NCBI GenBank assembly: GCA_029335875.2
Contig: JARJMZ020000013.1
Location: forward strand, 1 to 64,000
DNA from: Thermoprotei archaeon
GTDB taxonomy: Archaea > Thermoproteota > Thermoprotei_A > Sulfolobales > Acidilobaceae
DNA length: 64,000 nucleotides
Direction: 5' to 3'
Shown: positions 7,794 to 17,760 of the stretch, piece after piece
Layout of the letters: each line of letters begins with the position of its first letter
Position numbering within the stretch: position 1 is the stretch's first letter
Made by a program: the position numbers and the translations under genes
The notes under the pieces: model-generated
What the model was told of the DNA's origin: nothing
Database searches by the model: none
Seen by the model: the letters and a program-made list of their open reading frames with translations, nothing else

Positions 7794-10244
7794 TTGGGGA
7801 AGCAGCTGATATTATGGCTTGACGAGGTAGGTTCTGAGCATTTAAAATCCATAGGCGGTAAAGCTGCAGGATTAGCTGGCATGATTAAAGCCGGGATCCC
7901 CGTTCCCCCGGGCTTCATAGTTACTACTGAGGCATACAATGAGTTCATATTTGAGACTGGCCTGGTTGACTACATAGAGAGTGTTTTGAGGGAGACTGTG
8001 ACGAGCGGTAAGCCTAGCGAGTATGAGGTGGCTAGCAGGCTTATAAGGTCTAAGTTCGCCGAGACCCCTATGCCTCTCAGGATAGCCCAGGAGATAAGGG
8101 AGGCTTACTCTAAGCTTGAAGACCTCGTAGGCGTTAAGAACGTTCCCGTTGCTGTTAGGAGTAGTGCCACTGCTGAGGATCTTCCGGAGGCTAGTTTCGC
8201 CGGCCAGCAGGAGACATATCTTAATGTTAGGGGCGCCGACAATGTCGTAGAGATGGTTAAGAGGGCTTGGAGCAGCCTGTGGACTGCTAGGGCTATGAGC
8301 TATAGGGATAACCTTAAGATCGACCATAGGAATGCTATGATGGCTGTAGTGGTTCAGAAGATGGTTAATAGTAGGAGTAGTGGCGTCGCCTTCACAATAC
8401 ACCCCGTGACGGGGGAGGAGGATAAGATAGTGATAGAGGCTATATGGGGGCTCGGCCCATACATTGTTGAAGGTAAAGTAACACCAGACAGGATCGTTGT
8501 CAGAAAGGCGACACTGGAAATCCTAGAGAAGAGGGTGGCTGAGAAGGGGAAAGCACTCTTCTACGATAATATGAAAGGCGCTAACGTCGAAATAGATGTT
8601 CCTGAGAGCGACGAGCAGCTGGAGGCGTTGGCGGTCAAGCATCCAAGCATAGCTTCTATAGTGAGGAAGCATGGGATAAGACCCGGGGAACCGGCGCTTA
8701 GCGATGAAGAAGTTAAAACGCTATCAAAGTTATCGGTTAGAGTAGAGTCTTACTTTGGGAAGGCTATGGACATAGAGTGGGCTATAGACTCAGACCTCCC
8801 AGCCCCCAACAACGTCTTCCTCGTCCAGGCTAGGCCTGAAACTGTTTGGAGCAGGAAGAAGGCTGAGGTTAGGCCTAAAGTTGAAGAGAAACCCTTAGAG
8901 ACTGGGGCAATACTGGTTAAAGGCGTGGCTGCAAGCCCCGGCGTCGCTCATGGCAGGGTTAAAGTAGCTTTGAGCATTGAAGAGGCTGCTAGGAAGATGG
9001 AGAAGGGCGATGTACTAGTGACGAAGATGACTGACCCGGACTGGGTTCCCTACATGAAGCTAGCTGCTGCAATAGTAACAGATGAGGGTGGCATGACCGC
9101 CCACGCAGCTATAGTATCGAGGGAGCTCGGCATACCGGCAGTGGTAGGTGCGGGGAACGCGACGAAGGTCTTGAAGGATGGCATGGAGGTTACCGTGGAC
9201 GGGAGTAGGGGGGTAGTATATTATGGTGTAGTTGGGGAGGCTAAGCCCCAGGTGGCGCCGGCTCAGGCCCCTGTAGGTGTCCCTGCAGAGCTTCTCGTTT
9301 ATGCTCACCCCGTGACCGCCACTAAAATATACATGAACTTGGGGGAGCCCGATGAGATAGACAGGTATAAACACTTGCCCTTCGACGGGATAGGACTCAT
9401 GAGAATAGAGTTTATAATAGCCAGCTGGATAGTCTACCACCCCTTATACCTAATAGAGCAGGGTAGGGGCTCCTATTTCGTGGATAAACTAGCGGAGGGG
9501 GTGGCTAGGGTAGCCAGCGCTATATACCCGAGGCCTGTAGTAGTCAGGTTCAGCGATTTCAAGACCAACGAGTACGCCAAGCTTAAGGGCGGGGAGAAGT
9601 TTGAGATCGAAGAAAGAAACCCGATGATAGGGTGGAGAGGGGTCTCTAGGTATGTGAGCCCCTCATATGAGCCCGCTTTCAGGCTTGAAGTTAGAGCTAT
9701 TAAGAAGGCTAGGGAAGAGTGGGGTTTAAAGAACGTCTGGGTCATGTTCCCGTTCGTTAGGACAACATGGGAGCTCGAGAAAGCCCTGAAGATAATGGAA
9801 GAGGAGGGTCTCGAGAAGGGCAGAGACTTCAAAGTATGGATAATGGTTGAAGTGCCGAGCACAGTATTCCTGGCAGAAGAGTTCGCCAAGATGGTTGACG
9901 GGTTCAGCATAGGGAGTAACGACCTGACACAGCTTATAATGGGGGCCGACAGGGATAGCGGGCTACTAGCTAAGATGGGCTACTTCGACGAGAGGGATCC
10001 TGCAGTGCTCAAAGCCATAAGGCATGTCATAAGAGTAGCCAGTAAACATGGGATAACGAGCAGCATATGTGGTCAAGCCCCAAGCGTTTACCCTGAGATA
10101 GTAGAGTTCCTAGTAAAGGAAGGTATAACATCCATAAGCGTAAACCCGGACGCTGTCATAGCCACGAGGAGGCTTGTCGCCAGTGTTGAGAGCAAGCTAA
10201 TGCTAGAGAAAATGGAAGGGTTAAAAAAAGTTAAGAGAAAATAG
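7794..10244 (+). CDS. ppsA: Phosphoenolpyruvate synthase (pyruvate, water dikinase)
   Basis: Converts pyruvate and ATP to PEP, AMP and phosphate; a key step of gluconeogenesis in archaea, which may also run in the reverse direction. Seen: an N-terminal ATP-grasp domain (SIGGKAAGLAGM near the start; AVRSSATAEDLPEASFAGQQ), the phosphohistidine swivel domain with catalytic His in GGMTAHAAIVSRE, and a C-terminal PEP-binding barrel with SIGSNDLTQLIMG and the catalytic Cys in SSICGQAPS. I start the protein at TTG 7794 (816 residues, normal length). The open frame extends upstream to 7608, but that part lies over the TATA box and is unlike the family. Confidence 0.93.
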   Translation: MGKQLILWLDEVGSEHLKSIGGKAAGLAGMIKAGIPVPPGFIVTTEAYNEFIFETGLVDYIESVLRETVTSGKPSEYEVASRLIRSKFAETPMPLRIAQEIREAYSKLEDLVGVKNVPVAVRSSATAEDLPEASFAGQQETYLNVRGADNVVEMVKRAWSSLWTARAMSYRDNLKIDHRNAMMAVVVQKMVNSRSSGVAFTIHPVTGEEDKIVIEAIWGLGPYIVEGKVTPDRIVVRKATLEILEKRVAEKGKALFYDNMKGANVEIDVPESDEQLEALAVKHPSIASIVRKHGIRPGEPALSDEEVKTLSKLSVRVESYFGKAMDIEWAIDSDLPAPNNVFLVQARPETVWSRKKAEVRPKVEEKPLETGAILVKGVAASPGVAHGRVKVALSIEEAARKMEKGDVLVTKMTDPDWVPYMKLAAAIVTDEGGMTAHAAIVSRELGIPAVVGAGNATKVLKDGMEVTVDGSRGVVYYGVVGEAKPQVAPAQAPVGVPAELLVYAHPVTATKIYMNLGEPDEIDRYKHLPFDGIGLMRIEFIIASWIVYHPLYLIEQGRGSYFVDKLAEGVARVASAIYPRPVVVRFSDFKTNEYAKLKGGEKFEIEERNPMIGWRGVSRYVSPSYEPAFRLEVRAIKKAREEWGLKNVWVMFPFVRTTWELEKALKIMEEEGLEKGRDFKVWIMVEVPSTVFLAEEFAKMVDGFSIGSNDLTQLIMGADRDSGLLAKMGYFDERDPAVLKAIRHVIRVASKHGITSSICGQAPSVYPEIVEFLVKEGITSISVNPDAVIATRRLVASVESKLMLEKMEGLKKVKRK

Positions 10245-10261
10245 TCTCGGGGGCTCCCTTC

Positions 10262-10272
10262 TCTTTTTATTT
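10262..10272 (+). terminator. T-rich termination signal after ppsA
   Basis: The plus strand shows TCTTTTTATTT about 18 bp after the ppsA stop. Archaeal RNA polymerase terminates at such T-runs. The signal overlaps the last codons of the convergent subtilase gene. Confidence 0.4.
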
Positions 10273-13200
10273 CACGTTGACCGCTATAGGAATTATTATT
10301 ATGCCTGGAGATAGTTCTATCACTTGTTTGGCGCCCGCAAAGTTGAACCCTATGCTTATCTGAGGCATATATGGGAGCACTAGGCCCACCATTACGATGG
10401 AGCTCTCCTTAGCCACTACTGTGACCTTGAACGTGTGGTCTGAGCCTATGCCCAGTACTTGAGGCTCTATATAGACGTCAGCCGCCCCCTCCTCCGCTAC
10501 GAACCCGAAAACTAGCGCCCTGCTGAGGGAGGAGCTACCGTAGACTCTAACTCTTATATCTGTGGGCTTGTCTTTAGAAACGTCTATGGATGTTGGAGCC
10601 TCGACTCTAACTGGGATTATCGTTAGTAGGAACCTCTCAGGGTAGCCGGCTCCATCTGAAGCCTCTGTTATTATGTTCTTAACTATGACCCAGAAGGGTG
10701 GCCTACCCTCACATCCTAGCTCCTCGAAGAAGCCCAGCCTCTCAAGTATGAAGCTGAAGTCTGTGGCGAATAAAGCTGCCCTCTTGGGTATAGGCGAGTC
10801 GTATATAGCTTGGATCCCGTGACTTGGGTAGTATGGTGGCCAGTTGAGCTTAGCGGCGTACACAGCTCCATAGAATAGTGTTTCCGAAGGTGTTGTGAGT
10901 AGTGTTAACCCGAGGCCTGCAATGCCCACGTCAAACGTTGAATCCATGCCTCTCCACGTTAAGCTTATAGCGTATCCCGCTACGCTCGGGTCTTCGACTA
11001 TTACTGGGAAGCTTCTCCAGTCAGCGCTCTCATACCTCCAGCCCCAGTCGAACTGTCCTTCCACAGCATAGTTGTTGTAGCTGTAGTCCTGCCATCCAGT
11101 TATGACGACCGACCGGGTCTCACTGGTTATGACCGCTGCTACAGGGACTGACACGGGGACTAGCGAGGTTTCAGAGCCATACTTTAATACTACGTAGCCC
11201 TCGTAGAGGCCTGGCGTGGCTGTACTCGGCACGTTTACTTTAACGTTTACCGTGAATGTTTCTCCAGGCTTGAGCGTTACACTGCTCTTATCGAAGCTTA
11301 TCCAATCCCACTCGACCCTCACGTGTTTTCTGAGTTCTAGCTTGAATGTTACCGGGACGTCCACATGTCTCGTAGCAATGATCCTCAGGTCTAGCATTGG
11401 GGCTTTCAGTAAGCCTGTTATATCTCTGCCTAGCCACTTGGCCGCCTGTTCTTCGGCTAGCTTAAACTTCTCCAGGGGCTTTCCTATAGTGGCGTGGAGG
11501 ACGTTAGCAATCCTAATGTCATAGTTTATCCTCTGGGTCTCGCCCACAGCTATGAAGCCGTCGTTGTTAGCGTCTACACCGTAATGCAGCTCTAGGCCAG
11601 GGTATAGGAAGTAGGCATATGCGCCAGACCTGCCTAGGGGGTCGAACACGCTATAAGATACCCAAGCTGCTATCTCGGCAGTGTCAGCTTTCTCGAAGGC
11701 GGTCATAGATATTGGGACCATTATCCTCGAGAGCCCCCTAACCATCTTTATGGTTATATAGTCTGGGCCCAAGTCTACGAGCACGGCAGATAACGGTGTT
11801 ACCCTCCCAGCAACTATAGCATAGCCCTTGTCAAGGTCTAGGTATTTTACTAGCCCTTCCCTAGACACCTGGAACGTTACAAGTGAGAGTTCCACTGAAA
11901 CTTCCTTCTTAGACGCGGGGGAGGTCATGAGGTTAAGGGCTAAAGTCTTAGTGTCCCCGGGCTTCACGGGCCCAGTGTAGAGTTGAGCGTCGGCCACCAC
12001 GGGGTATACCGGGTAGTAGAAAGAGTTTAAGCCTGCCATGGCATAGAGGTTTTCGGCCACAGAGGTAGACGTAGCTATAGGTATCCCCCCGTGCTCTAAC
12101 GCCCTAACAGCCTTGTAAACGTCAACGTGACCCGCACCCTGAGTGTAGGCGTCATAACCTAGGTCTCTGGCAGCACTCTTAAGTAGGGATTTGACGAATC
12201 CAGGGTCTACCTTTAAACCTTTACTCTTAAGATACTCAACTATCAAAGCTACAGCACCGCTCGTCATAGGCGTGGCTTCACTAGTACCGCCGAAGAGGCT
12301 GATAGCCCTAATACCGCTCCCTAAGCCCGCCAGGGTGTGCGTGAATGTCCACGCGAAACTCCCAATGTTGACAACGTCCGGCTTAACTAGGCCAACGTTA
12401 GTCGGCCCCCTGGCACTCCAAGACACAACATCATCCCAAGTCCCGGGCAGGAATCCGAAGTAAGGCCTGTAGTCGAAGAGTGTGCTAGCTCCAAGTGTTA
12501 TGGCGAAAGCCGAGTCTCCGGGCGTGGTCATGGTCCCATAGCCTGGAGCCCCGTTACCTCCAGCGTGAACTATTATGGTTCCACTTGTAGATATGAGGTG
12601 GTCCCATATTAAACCATATATTGATATAGTGCTGGCGAAGCCTAGGAGCAGTATGAAGCTGCTACCCCAACTGTTACTTATAATGTCAGCCTTATGCCTC
12701 CCAGTATACCTCCACTCCCACCTATCTACGAGGTCGAAGCCGCTGAAGAATATCACTGAAGCTATGGGGTTAACGAGCCCGGTGTTAGCGGCTATGAGAG
12801 CTCCTGGAGCCACACCTTTCAATGGGAACTTCCCATAGCGCAGGTCTACGGGGGTTTCAAGCCTTGACGCTATGACATTAGCGACGCTAGAACCATGTGA
12901 GTGGAAATCGTAAGCTATTGTGACATAGAAGCCTCTCGAGTCTAAGCCCGGCAACACTCTCCCAGTATAGTCGAAACCTGTAAGCCAGCTCCACGTGGGC
13001 GCCTCTCCCGTGAGGAACCCTACCCAGTCGTAAAGGTACCCTGCTAGGGCCCCTATGCTTATGTCGTTCACACCGTCGCCCGTGAAGTCTCTAGCAAGGA
13101 CCTCGTCCCCGAACTTTGCAGGTTTCTCGTCTGCGAAGCTGAAGTCCCGTAGGGCTCTTATAGCGGATTCAGGGGGAGCCCGTATTACTCCAGTAGCGTT

Positions 13201-14292
13201 CAGAGCTACTAGGAGATAGTAGTACATTGTAGAGAGATCGGCGTAGACAGTGTCGTACACCCCGGGGGTTTTAGAGTCCACATATAATATTGGGACACTC
13301 CAATATAGTGTGCCGTAGACGGCATAAAACTGTATTGCTAATCCAAACCTGTAGACTCCGCTGGCCGAGCTTATGTCTCCAACATAGAACTTATCTAGGG
13401 GGAACTCCGCGTAGAATACTTTGCCGGTGGGCGAACTATAGTAGACCCAGCCGGTCTTCGTCACTCCATAAGCTAGGAACCAGCCGTCGAAGTATGGGAC
13501 TCCGGCGGCGGGTATGCTTATGAAGCCCTTAGCATCTCTAGTTGATGTAGCTAGAGTTAGGGTTAACCCTATCTCGTCACTGTCGAATATCATTGGGGTT
13601 CCTTCAGGAGTCCTCGCTACAGCCTTAGATCCTAGCCCGGGGCTCCCGAAGTCCACTCCAGTGTCTACAACAGCTACCACAACGTTTTTACCTGTTAGGC
13701 CGAACTCCTCCCAGACTCTACTGGCCCCCATGACTTCTACAGCCTTATATATAGTGGGCTCTGCCCCTATAGCTTCATCCCCTCTAAACGATCCCAGCTC
13801 CGCTCTCTCCATTATCTCCCTCTCCATAGATATTATGGATAAGGGGGCCCTGAACGGTGAGATCTGATAGACCCCGGGCGTTCTAGAAAGCTCTTCAATG
13901 TCCCCTCTTGAGACCCACGCTTCCACATAGGTGAATGTTGGGAGCCTGAGGACCCCTATAATCCCCCTAGTTTTACTCTCCAGGCTTTCTACATCTAGGC
14001 TGGGGGATCCGACTATCACAGCCTTGACATGTCCTTCCCTCAACCTAGAGCCTTTGGAAAGGGCTATCTCCATAGCTTTAAAGTATCCTTCAGGGAGAGC
14101 GTTAGGGTTGTCTGGGAGCACTGGAAGCACGTATGTGGCCGGGTCTAGGAGGGCTGGCTCAACATATGCCCTAAACTGTGGCAACGCCGGGGGGCTAGAT
14201 GTTTCCGTTGCGGCTGCTAGGATTGGGTTTAGGGTAGTTAAGGTTAGAGCAGTCACTAGAATTAAGGCTATTAGTTTGAGGATTCTCACCAT
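10267..14292 (-). CDS. Large secreted subtilase, pyrolysin/TPPII-like
   Basis: Exported serine protease of family S8. Seen: a signal peptide (1-27), a propeptide to about residue 190, then the catalytic residues in order: Asp210 (VAVVDTGVDFG), His466 (FHSHGSSVAN), oxyanion Asn580 (HAGGNGAPG) and Ser671 (GGTSEATPMTSGA). About 255 residues separate Asp and His. Known: a long Asp-His insertion is typical of pyrolysin and tripeptidyl peptidase II. Beyond residue 700 come beta-sandwich domains; there is no clear C-terminal membrane helix or S-layer anchor, so retention at the surface is uncertain. Likely role: extracellular peptide supply or envelope maturation. It is convergent with ppsA. Confidence 0.93.
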   Translation of the reverse strand: MVRILKLIALILVTALTLTTLNPILAAATETSSPPALPQFRAYVEPALLDPATYVLPVLPDNPNALPEGYFKAMEIALSKGSRLREGHVKAVIVGSPSLDVESLESKTRGIIGVLRLPTFTYVEAWVSRGDIEELSRTPGVYQISPFRAPLSIISMEREIMERAELGSFRGDEAIGAEPTIYKAVEVMGASRVWEEFGLTGKNVVVAVVDTGVDFGSPGLGSKAVARTPEGTPMIFDSDEIGLTLTLATSTRDAKGFISIPAAGVPYFDGWFLAYGVTKTGWVYYSSPTGKVFYAEFPLDKFYVGDISSASGVYRFGLAIQFYAVYGTLYWSVPILYVDSKTPGVYDTVYADLSTMYYYLLVALNATGVIRAPPESAIRALRDFSFADEKPAKFGDEVLARDFTGDGVNDISIGALAGYLYDWVGFLTGEAPTWSWLTGFDYTGRVLPGLDSRGFYVTIAYDFHSHGSSVANVIASRLETPVDLRYGKFPLKGVAPGALIAANTGLVNPIASVIFFSGFDLVDRWEWRYTGRHKADIISNSWGSSFILLLGFASTISIYGLIWDHLISTSGTIIVHAGGNGAPGYGTMTTPGDSAFAITLGASTLFDYRPYFGFLPGTWDDVVSWSARGPTNVGLVKPDVVNIGSFAWTFTHTLAGLGSGIRAISLFGGTSEATPMTSGAVALIVEYLKSKGLKVDPGFVKSLLKSAARDLGYDAYTQGAGHVDVYKAVRALEHGGIPIATSTSVAENLYAMAGLNSFYYPVYPVVADAQLYTGPVKPGDTKTLALNLMTSPASKKEVSVELSLVTFQVSREGLVKYLDLDKGYAIVAGRVTPLSAVLVDLGPDYITIKMVRGLSRIMVPISMTAFEKADTAEIAAWVSYSVFDPLGRSGAYAYFLYPGLELHYGVDANNDGFIAVGETQRINYDIRIANVLHATIGKPLEKFKLAEEQAAKWLGRDITGLLKAPMLDLRIIATRHVDVPVTFKLELRKHVRVEWDWISFDKSSVTLKPGETFTVNVKVNVPSTATPGLYEGYVVLKYGSETSLVPVSVPVAAVITSETRSVVITGWQDYSYNNYAVEGQFDWGWRYESADWRSFPVIVEDPSVAGYAISLTWRGMDSTFDVGIAGLGLTLLTTPSETLFYGAVYAAKLNWPPYYPSHGIQAIYDSPIPKRAALFATDFSFILERLGFFEELGCEGRPPFWVIVKNIITEASDGAGYPERFLLTIIPVRVEAPTSIDVSKDKPTDIRVRVYGSSSLSRALVFGFVAEEGAADVYIEPQVLGIGSDHTFKVTVVAKESSIVMVGLVLPYMPQISIGFNFAGAKQVIELSPGIIIIPIAVNVK

Positions 14293-14332
14293 CCCAGGTC
14301 ACCGCGCTAACTAAGATTATGGGCTTTTGATT

Positions 14333-14340
14333 CTTAAATA
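14333..14340 (+). promoter_or_regulatory. TATA box of the radical SAM gene at 14.4 kb
   Basis: CTTAAATA in an AT-rich stretch, centred about 29 bp before ATG 14366, which fits a nearly leaderless transcript. Confidence 0.5.
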
Positions 14341-14365
14341 TTTTTCGCTCATGGTTAAGCTTTAA

Positions 14366-15577
14366 ATGTGCCGGGGGCCTAATCTTATATACGGGCTTCA
14401 GGTGGATCTAATGTTCAGGATCCCAGAGCCTCTTCCCGAAAGCTTCGTTTACCGTTATAGGCCAGACGCTTTCAGAGCCCTATACAACAATATTCTAAGG
14501 GAGAAACTCCCCTGGTACTACTCTGTGCTCTTAGGGGAGAAGCCTGCAAAATTCCTCATAGCTAGGGGTTTAGAGGCCCCCCTAAACCCTTATGATGAGA
14601 GTTTAAGCTTGGAAGAGCTCTGGTCCGTCCACGATAAGCTAGCCTTAGAGCATAGGAGCTTATGGCTTGACATACGAGAAGGCTCGGAAAGACTTAAGGG
14701 GGGAGAGCCGGAGTTCAGCTATTTGGATGTTAAGATAGCTATAGCTAGGAAGATGCTTAGGAAATGCGGGCTCTGCGAGTGGAGGTGCGGAGCTGACAGG
14801 GCCTCGGGTAAGATCGGGGTTTGTAGGGTTGCCGGGGACGCCATTGTTTACAGTTTCTTCCACCACATGGGCGAGGAGGCCCCTCTAGTCCCCAGCGGCA
14901 CAATATTCTATGGCGGCTGCCCCTTCAGGTGCGTCTTCTGCCAGAACTGGGAGATAAGCCAACTTAAGGGCTTAGATTACGTTAAAGTGTCCCCGAAGAT
15001 TCTAGCTGCGATACAGGAAAACCTGGCTATGACGGGGGCTAGGAACATTAACCACGTGGGGGGAGAGCCCACGCCCCACATACCTTTCATACTCGAGAGC
15101 CTCAAATACCTTAAAGTGAACGTGCCCCAGCTGTGGAACAGCGACATGTACATGACCCCTGAAGCTTTAAAGCTCATAAAGGACATAATAGACATATGGC
15201 TCCCAGACTTTAAATATGGGAACGACGGGTGCGCAATGAGACTATCTAAGGTTAAAAACTACTACTCGGTGGTTAAGAGAAACCACCTAGAGGCTTACGA
15301 TGAAGGCCTCGGGGACATGATAGTAAGACACCTAGTACTCCCCAACCACATAGAATGCTGCACGAGGCACGTGGTAGAGTGGCTTTCAAAGAACGCGCCC
15401 AGGGCGGTTTTAAACCTCATGGACCAGTACCGGCCGGAATACCTGGTCTTGAAGGAGCCGGAAAAGTATAAGGAGATATCTAGGAGGCTGACAAGGAGAG
15501 AGTTTGAAGAAGCGATGAAAATATCTAGGAGCTACGGCTACACATTAATAGTTGAAGACCTTCTCCTCATCCCTTAA
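14366..15577 (+). CDS. Radical SAM protein, PflX-like (PFL-activase homologue)
   Basis: Seen: a first cysteine cluster CGLCEWRCGADR (about 132-143), typical of the archaeal and bacterial PflX group, then the radical SAM CX3CX2C motif in GGCPFRCVFCQNWEIS (about 184-199) and a GGEPTPH motif for SAM binding. Known: the family resembles pyruvate formate-lyase activating enzymes, but most members have no formate lyase partner. None is seen here, so the substrate is unknown. ATG 14366 fits the promoter; ATG 14411 (MFRIPEPLP) would also give a full domain. The 3' end overlaps the convergent gene by 33 bp. Confidence 0.82.
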   Translation: MCRGPNLIYGLQVDLMFRIPEPLPESFVYRYRPDAFRALYNNILREKLPWYYSVLLGEKPAKFLIARGLEAPLNPYDESLSLEELWSVHDKLALEHRSLWLDIREGSERLKGGEPEFSYLDVKIAIARKMLRKCGLCEWRCGADRASGKIGVCRVAGDAIVYSFFHHMGEEAPLVPSGTIFYGGCPFRCVFCQNWEISQLKGLDYVKVSPKILAAIQENLAMTGARNINHVGGEPTPHIPFILESLKYLKVNVPQLWNSDMYMTPEALKLIKDIIDIWLPDFKYGNDGCAMRLSKVKNYYSVVKRNHLEAYDEGLGDMIVRHLVLPNHIECCTRHVVEWLSKNAPRAVLNLMDQYRPEYLVLKEPEKYKEISRRLTRREFEEAMKISRSYGYTLIVEDLLLIP

Positions 15578-16021
15578 AGACCATACTATAAGGCCATCAA
15601 CATACACTACACCCCCACCCCTCCTCTTAAGCCTCTCTAGCACCCTTCGAGCCTTAGACCTGAGGCTTCCAGAGTAAGCTTCACGCCTACTCCTAGCTTT
15701 AGCCCCAATAATGTACCCTGTTAAAGCCACTATAGTTATAGAGGCTCCTAGACTCGCCACATCTTTCGCTATGGCTTTGAGATCCTCGACTGTAGACATG
15801 GCGTCCAACTGGGGGACCTCTATTACAGCCTCCTCAGTGCCCCTCTCCCAGTCCAGCCCATATACTAGGACCCCGTTAAACTTTGAAATGAAGCTCTCAA
15901 CAAGCCTTGATAGGGTTCCGGTAACTTCATTGGGGGAATAGCTGCTGAGGCCCCTAGCCTCAACGTACTCTCCGAACCTGTCTAAGTCCATAACTATGAT
16001 CGTGCCCCAAGAGGGTTTCAC
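15545..16021 (-). CDS. Uncharacterised protein with a possible nucleotidyl-cyclase-like fold
   Basis: No family recognised with certainty. Seen: 158 residues beginning with a strand and DLDRFGEYVEARGL, a helix, a possible beta-hairpin (NGVLVYGLDWERGTEEAVIEV), then helix-strand (KDVASLGASITIVALTGYIIG) and a basic C-terminal region (RSKARRVLERLKRRGGG). This order and the leading D-x-D-x-F resemble palm/ferredoxin-like domains of GGDEF cyclases and archaeal GTP cyclohydrolase III, but the GGDEF or GGDN element is absent. Inferred: a divergent nucleotide-binding or inactive domain. It overlaps the convergent radical SAM gene by 33 bp. Confidence 0.6.
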   Translation of the reverse strand: MKPSWGTIIVMDLDRFGEYVEARGLSSYSPNEVTGTLSRLVESFISKFNGVLVYGLDWERGTEEAVIEVPQLDAMSTVEDLKAIAKDVASLGASITIVALTGYIIGAKARSRREAYSGSLRSKARRVLERLKRRGGGVVYVDGLIVWSLRDEEKVFNY

Positions 16022-16155
16022 AAGCTCTCAGCCCCCAAGCCTGGATGGTCAGTGTGAGTCTAGGCCAGTCACCATCTCCTAGACTGCCCGCCTCCTCATC
16101 CCATCTATAGTGTTCTATGTTGAGCCCTAATATTTTAGAGCTTTGAGCGTTGAGG

Positions 16156-16163
16156 TTTAAATA
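16156..16163 (+). promoter_or_regulatory. TATA box of tbp
   Basis: TTTAAATA centred 26 bp before ATG 16186, the ideal spacing for a leaderless mRNA. A second TATA-like tract, GTTTTAAAAGTTTAAA (16171-16186), covers the predicted start site. If TBP bound it, it could block initiation; this is an inference. Confidence 0.6.
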
Positions 16164-16185
16164 CCCTGGAGTTTTAAAAGTTTAA

Positions 16186-16791
16186 ATGAGGTGTGTAGTT
16201 GAATTGAAGCTTCAGGGGGGTCCCGGCGGCAGCGCGCCGGAGGTTCAGATAGAGAATATAGTCGCCACCGTCATACTGGAGCACCCCCTAGACCTTTCGC
16301 TCATAGAGTCTAGGCTTCCAGATGTTGACTATAATCCCGACCAGTTCCCCGGGCTAGTGTATAGGCTTGACCAGCCTAAAGTTACAGCTTTAATATTTAA
16401 ATCGGGTAAAATGGTGGTTACGGGGGCTAAGAGTGTAAACCAGCTTGTCTTCGCCGTGAAGAAGATCCTTAAAACCATTATAAATAAGGGTATACCGATC
16501 CACGGGAAGCCCCAGATACAGATCCAGAATATAGTCGCCTCAGCGAACTTGGGGGCGATAATAGACTTGGAGAAGGCTGCCTTAGCCCTCCCCTCGAGCA
16601 TGTACGAGCCTGAGCAGTTCCCCGGGCTTATATATAGGATGAGCAAGCCTGTAGTAGTCTTCCTAATATTCAGTAGCGGGAAGATGGTGATAACTGGGGC
16701 TAAGAGGGAGGAGGAGGTTGAGAGGGCTGTTAACGTTATATATGAGACTCTTAAGGAGAACAAGTGTCTAATAGAAGAAGAGTTTTTCTAG
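16186..16791 (+). CDS. tbp: TATA-box-binding protein
   Basis: General transcription factor that binds the TATA box and recruits TFB and RNA polymerase. Seen: two direct repeats forming the saddle, with matching segments QIENIVATV / [20 protein letters not shown] / [11 protein letters not shown] and [12 protein letters not shown] / [12 protein letters not shown]. The 201 residues are normal, with the usual acidic C-terminus (LIEEEFF). The N-terminal ~20 residues (through GGPGGSAPE) extend beyond the core fold. The start is fixed by the promoter spacing. The stop overlaps the convergent phosphoesterase gene by 4 bp. Confidence 0.97.
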   Translation: MRCVVELKLQGGPGGSAPEVQIENIVATVILEHPLDLSLIESRLPDVDYNPDQFPGLVYRLDQPKVTALIFKSGKMVVTGAKSVNQLVFAVKKILKTIINKGIPIHGKPQIQIQNIVASANLGAIIDLEKAALALPSSMYEPEQFPGLIYRMSKPVVVFLIFSSGKMVITGAKREEEVERAVNVIYETLKENKCLIEEEFF

Positions 16792-17555
16792 AGGAGTGTT
16801 TTCTCCATAGCTTCTAGTTTTGAAAGGGTTATAGTGCCCAGCCCCTCATCAACTATCACGGGCACAGTATCTTCTATGACCCCGTAGGATTTAACGAGGG
16901 GCGATAGGTAATTACTCCTATCTAACGTCACTATGTTACCCGTCTGGTAAGACCCGAAAGCCGGCATAACAACTATGAGCCCCCCTTTAACAGTGGGCAT
17001 TAACAGTAGTGCCGGGAATTTGACCTTAGACCCTCCCGCGTTTATTTGAACAGCCGGGTGCTCGTGACCTATAACCACTATGTCGCTCTCAGGCATGACC
17101 TCCAGGTGACCGTGGGTTAACGCTATCCCCCCTCCCACATCCATATACTCTTCTATGATCGAGACGTTCAGCCTTCTGAGGAGTGGGGAAACGTAGTTGT
17201 CGTGGTTACCCCTAACTAAGACTATCTCCTTAAAGCCCAGGGATGAAGCCTCAGCTATGAACTGTTCAACTTCAACCCTCTCCTGCCTCAAAAGCTTGCT
17301 GAAAGAATGTTTCAGGTCACCGTTAATTACGAGCCTCCTAGCCTCCACAAGCCTCCTAGCCTCTCTTAAAACCCTCAAGCCCCGCCTAAGCTGCGTCCTA
17401 GGTATGAAAACGCCCTGAGAAGCCATAGCCTCCTCGTAGCCTAGATGAACATCGGCTATCACTAGGGCGTCGGAACTTTTAACATATAGGATCGGCTTAG
17501 ACCCCACTATGTAAATGTCGTTGGCGACACTTTTAAGCGCTTCCACGCTCGACAA
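16788..17555 (-). CDS. Metallophosphoesterase (COG1407, ICC-like)
   Basis: Calcineurin-like phosphoesterase. Seen: the five metal-ligand blocks [25 protein letters not shown] and GHEHP in order. This is the layout of the archaeal ICC-like group, which in many organisms sits beside DNA repair or helicase genes. Here its neighbours are tbp and tRNA-Lys. Length is 255 residues. The natural substrate (nucleic acid ends, cyclic nucleotides or phosphoesters) cannot be told from sequence. It lies downstream of tRNA-Lys on the same strand, with about 80 bp between. Confidence 0.85.
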   Translation of the reverse strand: MSSVEALKSVANDIYIVGSKPILYVKSSDALVIADVHLGYEEAMASQGVFIPRTQLRRGLRVLREARRLVEARRLVINGDLKHSFSKLLRQERVEVEQFIAEASSLGFKEIVLVRGNHDNYVSPLLRRLNVSIIEEYMDVGGGIALTHGHLEVMPESDIVVIGHEHPAVQINAGGSKVKFPALLLMPTVKGGLIVVMPAFGSYQTGNIVTLDRSNYLSPLVKSYGVIEDTVPVIVDEGLGTITLSKLEAMEKTLL

Positions 17556-17632
17556 CCAGTAATCCCCCTAACTTCAGGTAATACCGGTGAAAATATATTT
17601 TAACCAATTATGGAGCCCTAGGAGCCCATTAT

Positions 17633-17713
<81 letters not shown>

Positions 17714-17751
17714 TCCCCCTTAGCCATAATAATGTGGGTTAGCTTTCAACC

Positions 17752-17760
17752 CTTATAAAC
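17752..17760 (-). promoter_or_regulatory. TATA box of tRNA-Lys
   Basis: Minus-strand GTTTATAAG about 43 bp before the mature 5' end, implying a leader of about 17 nt to be removed by RNase P. Confidence 0.5.
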
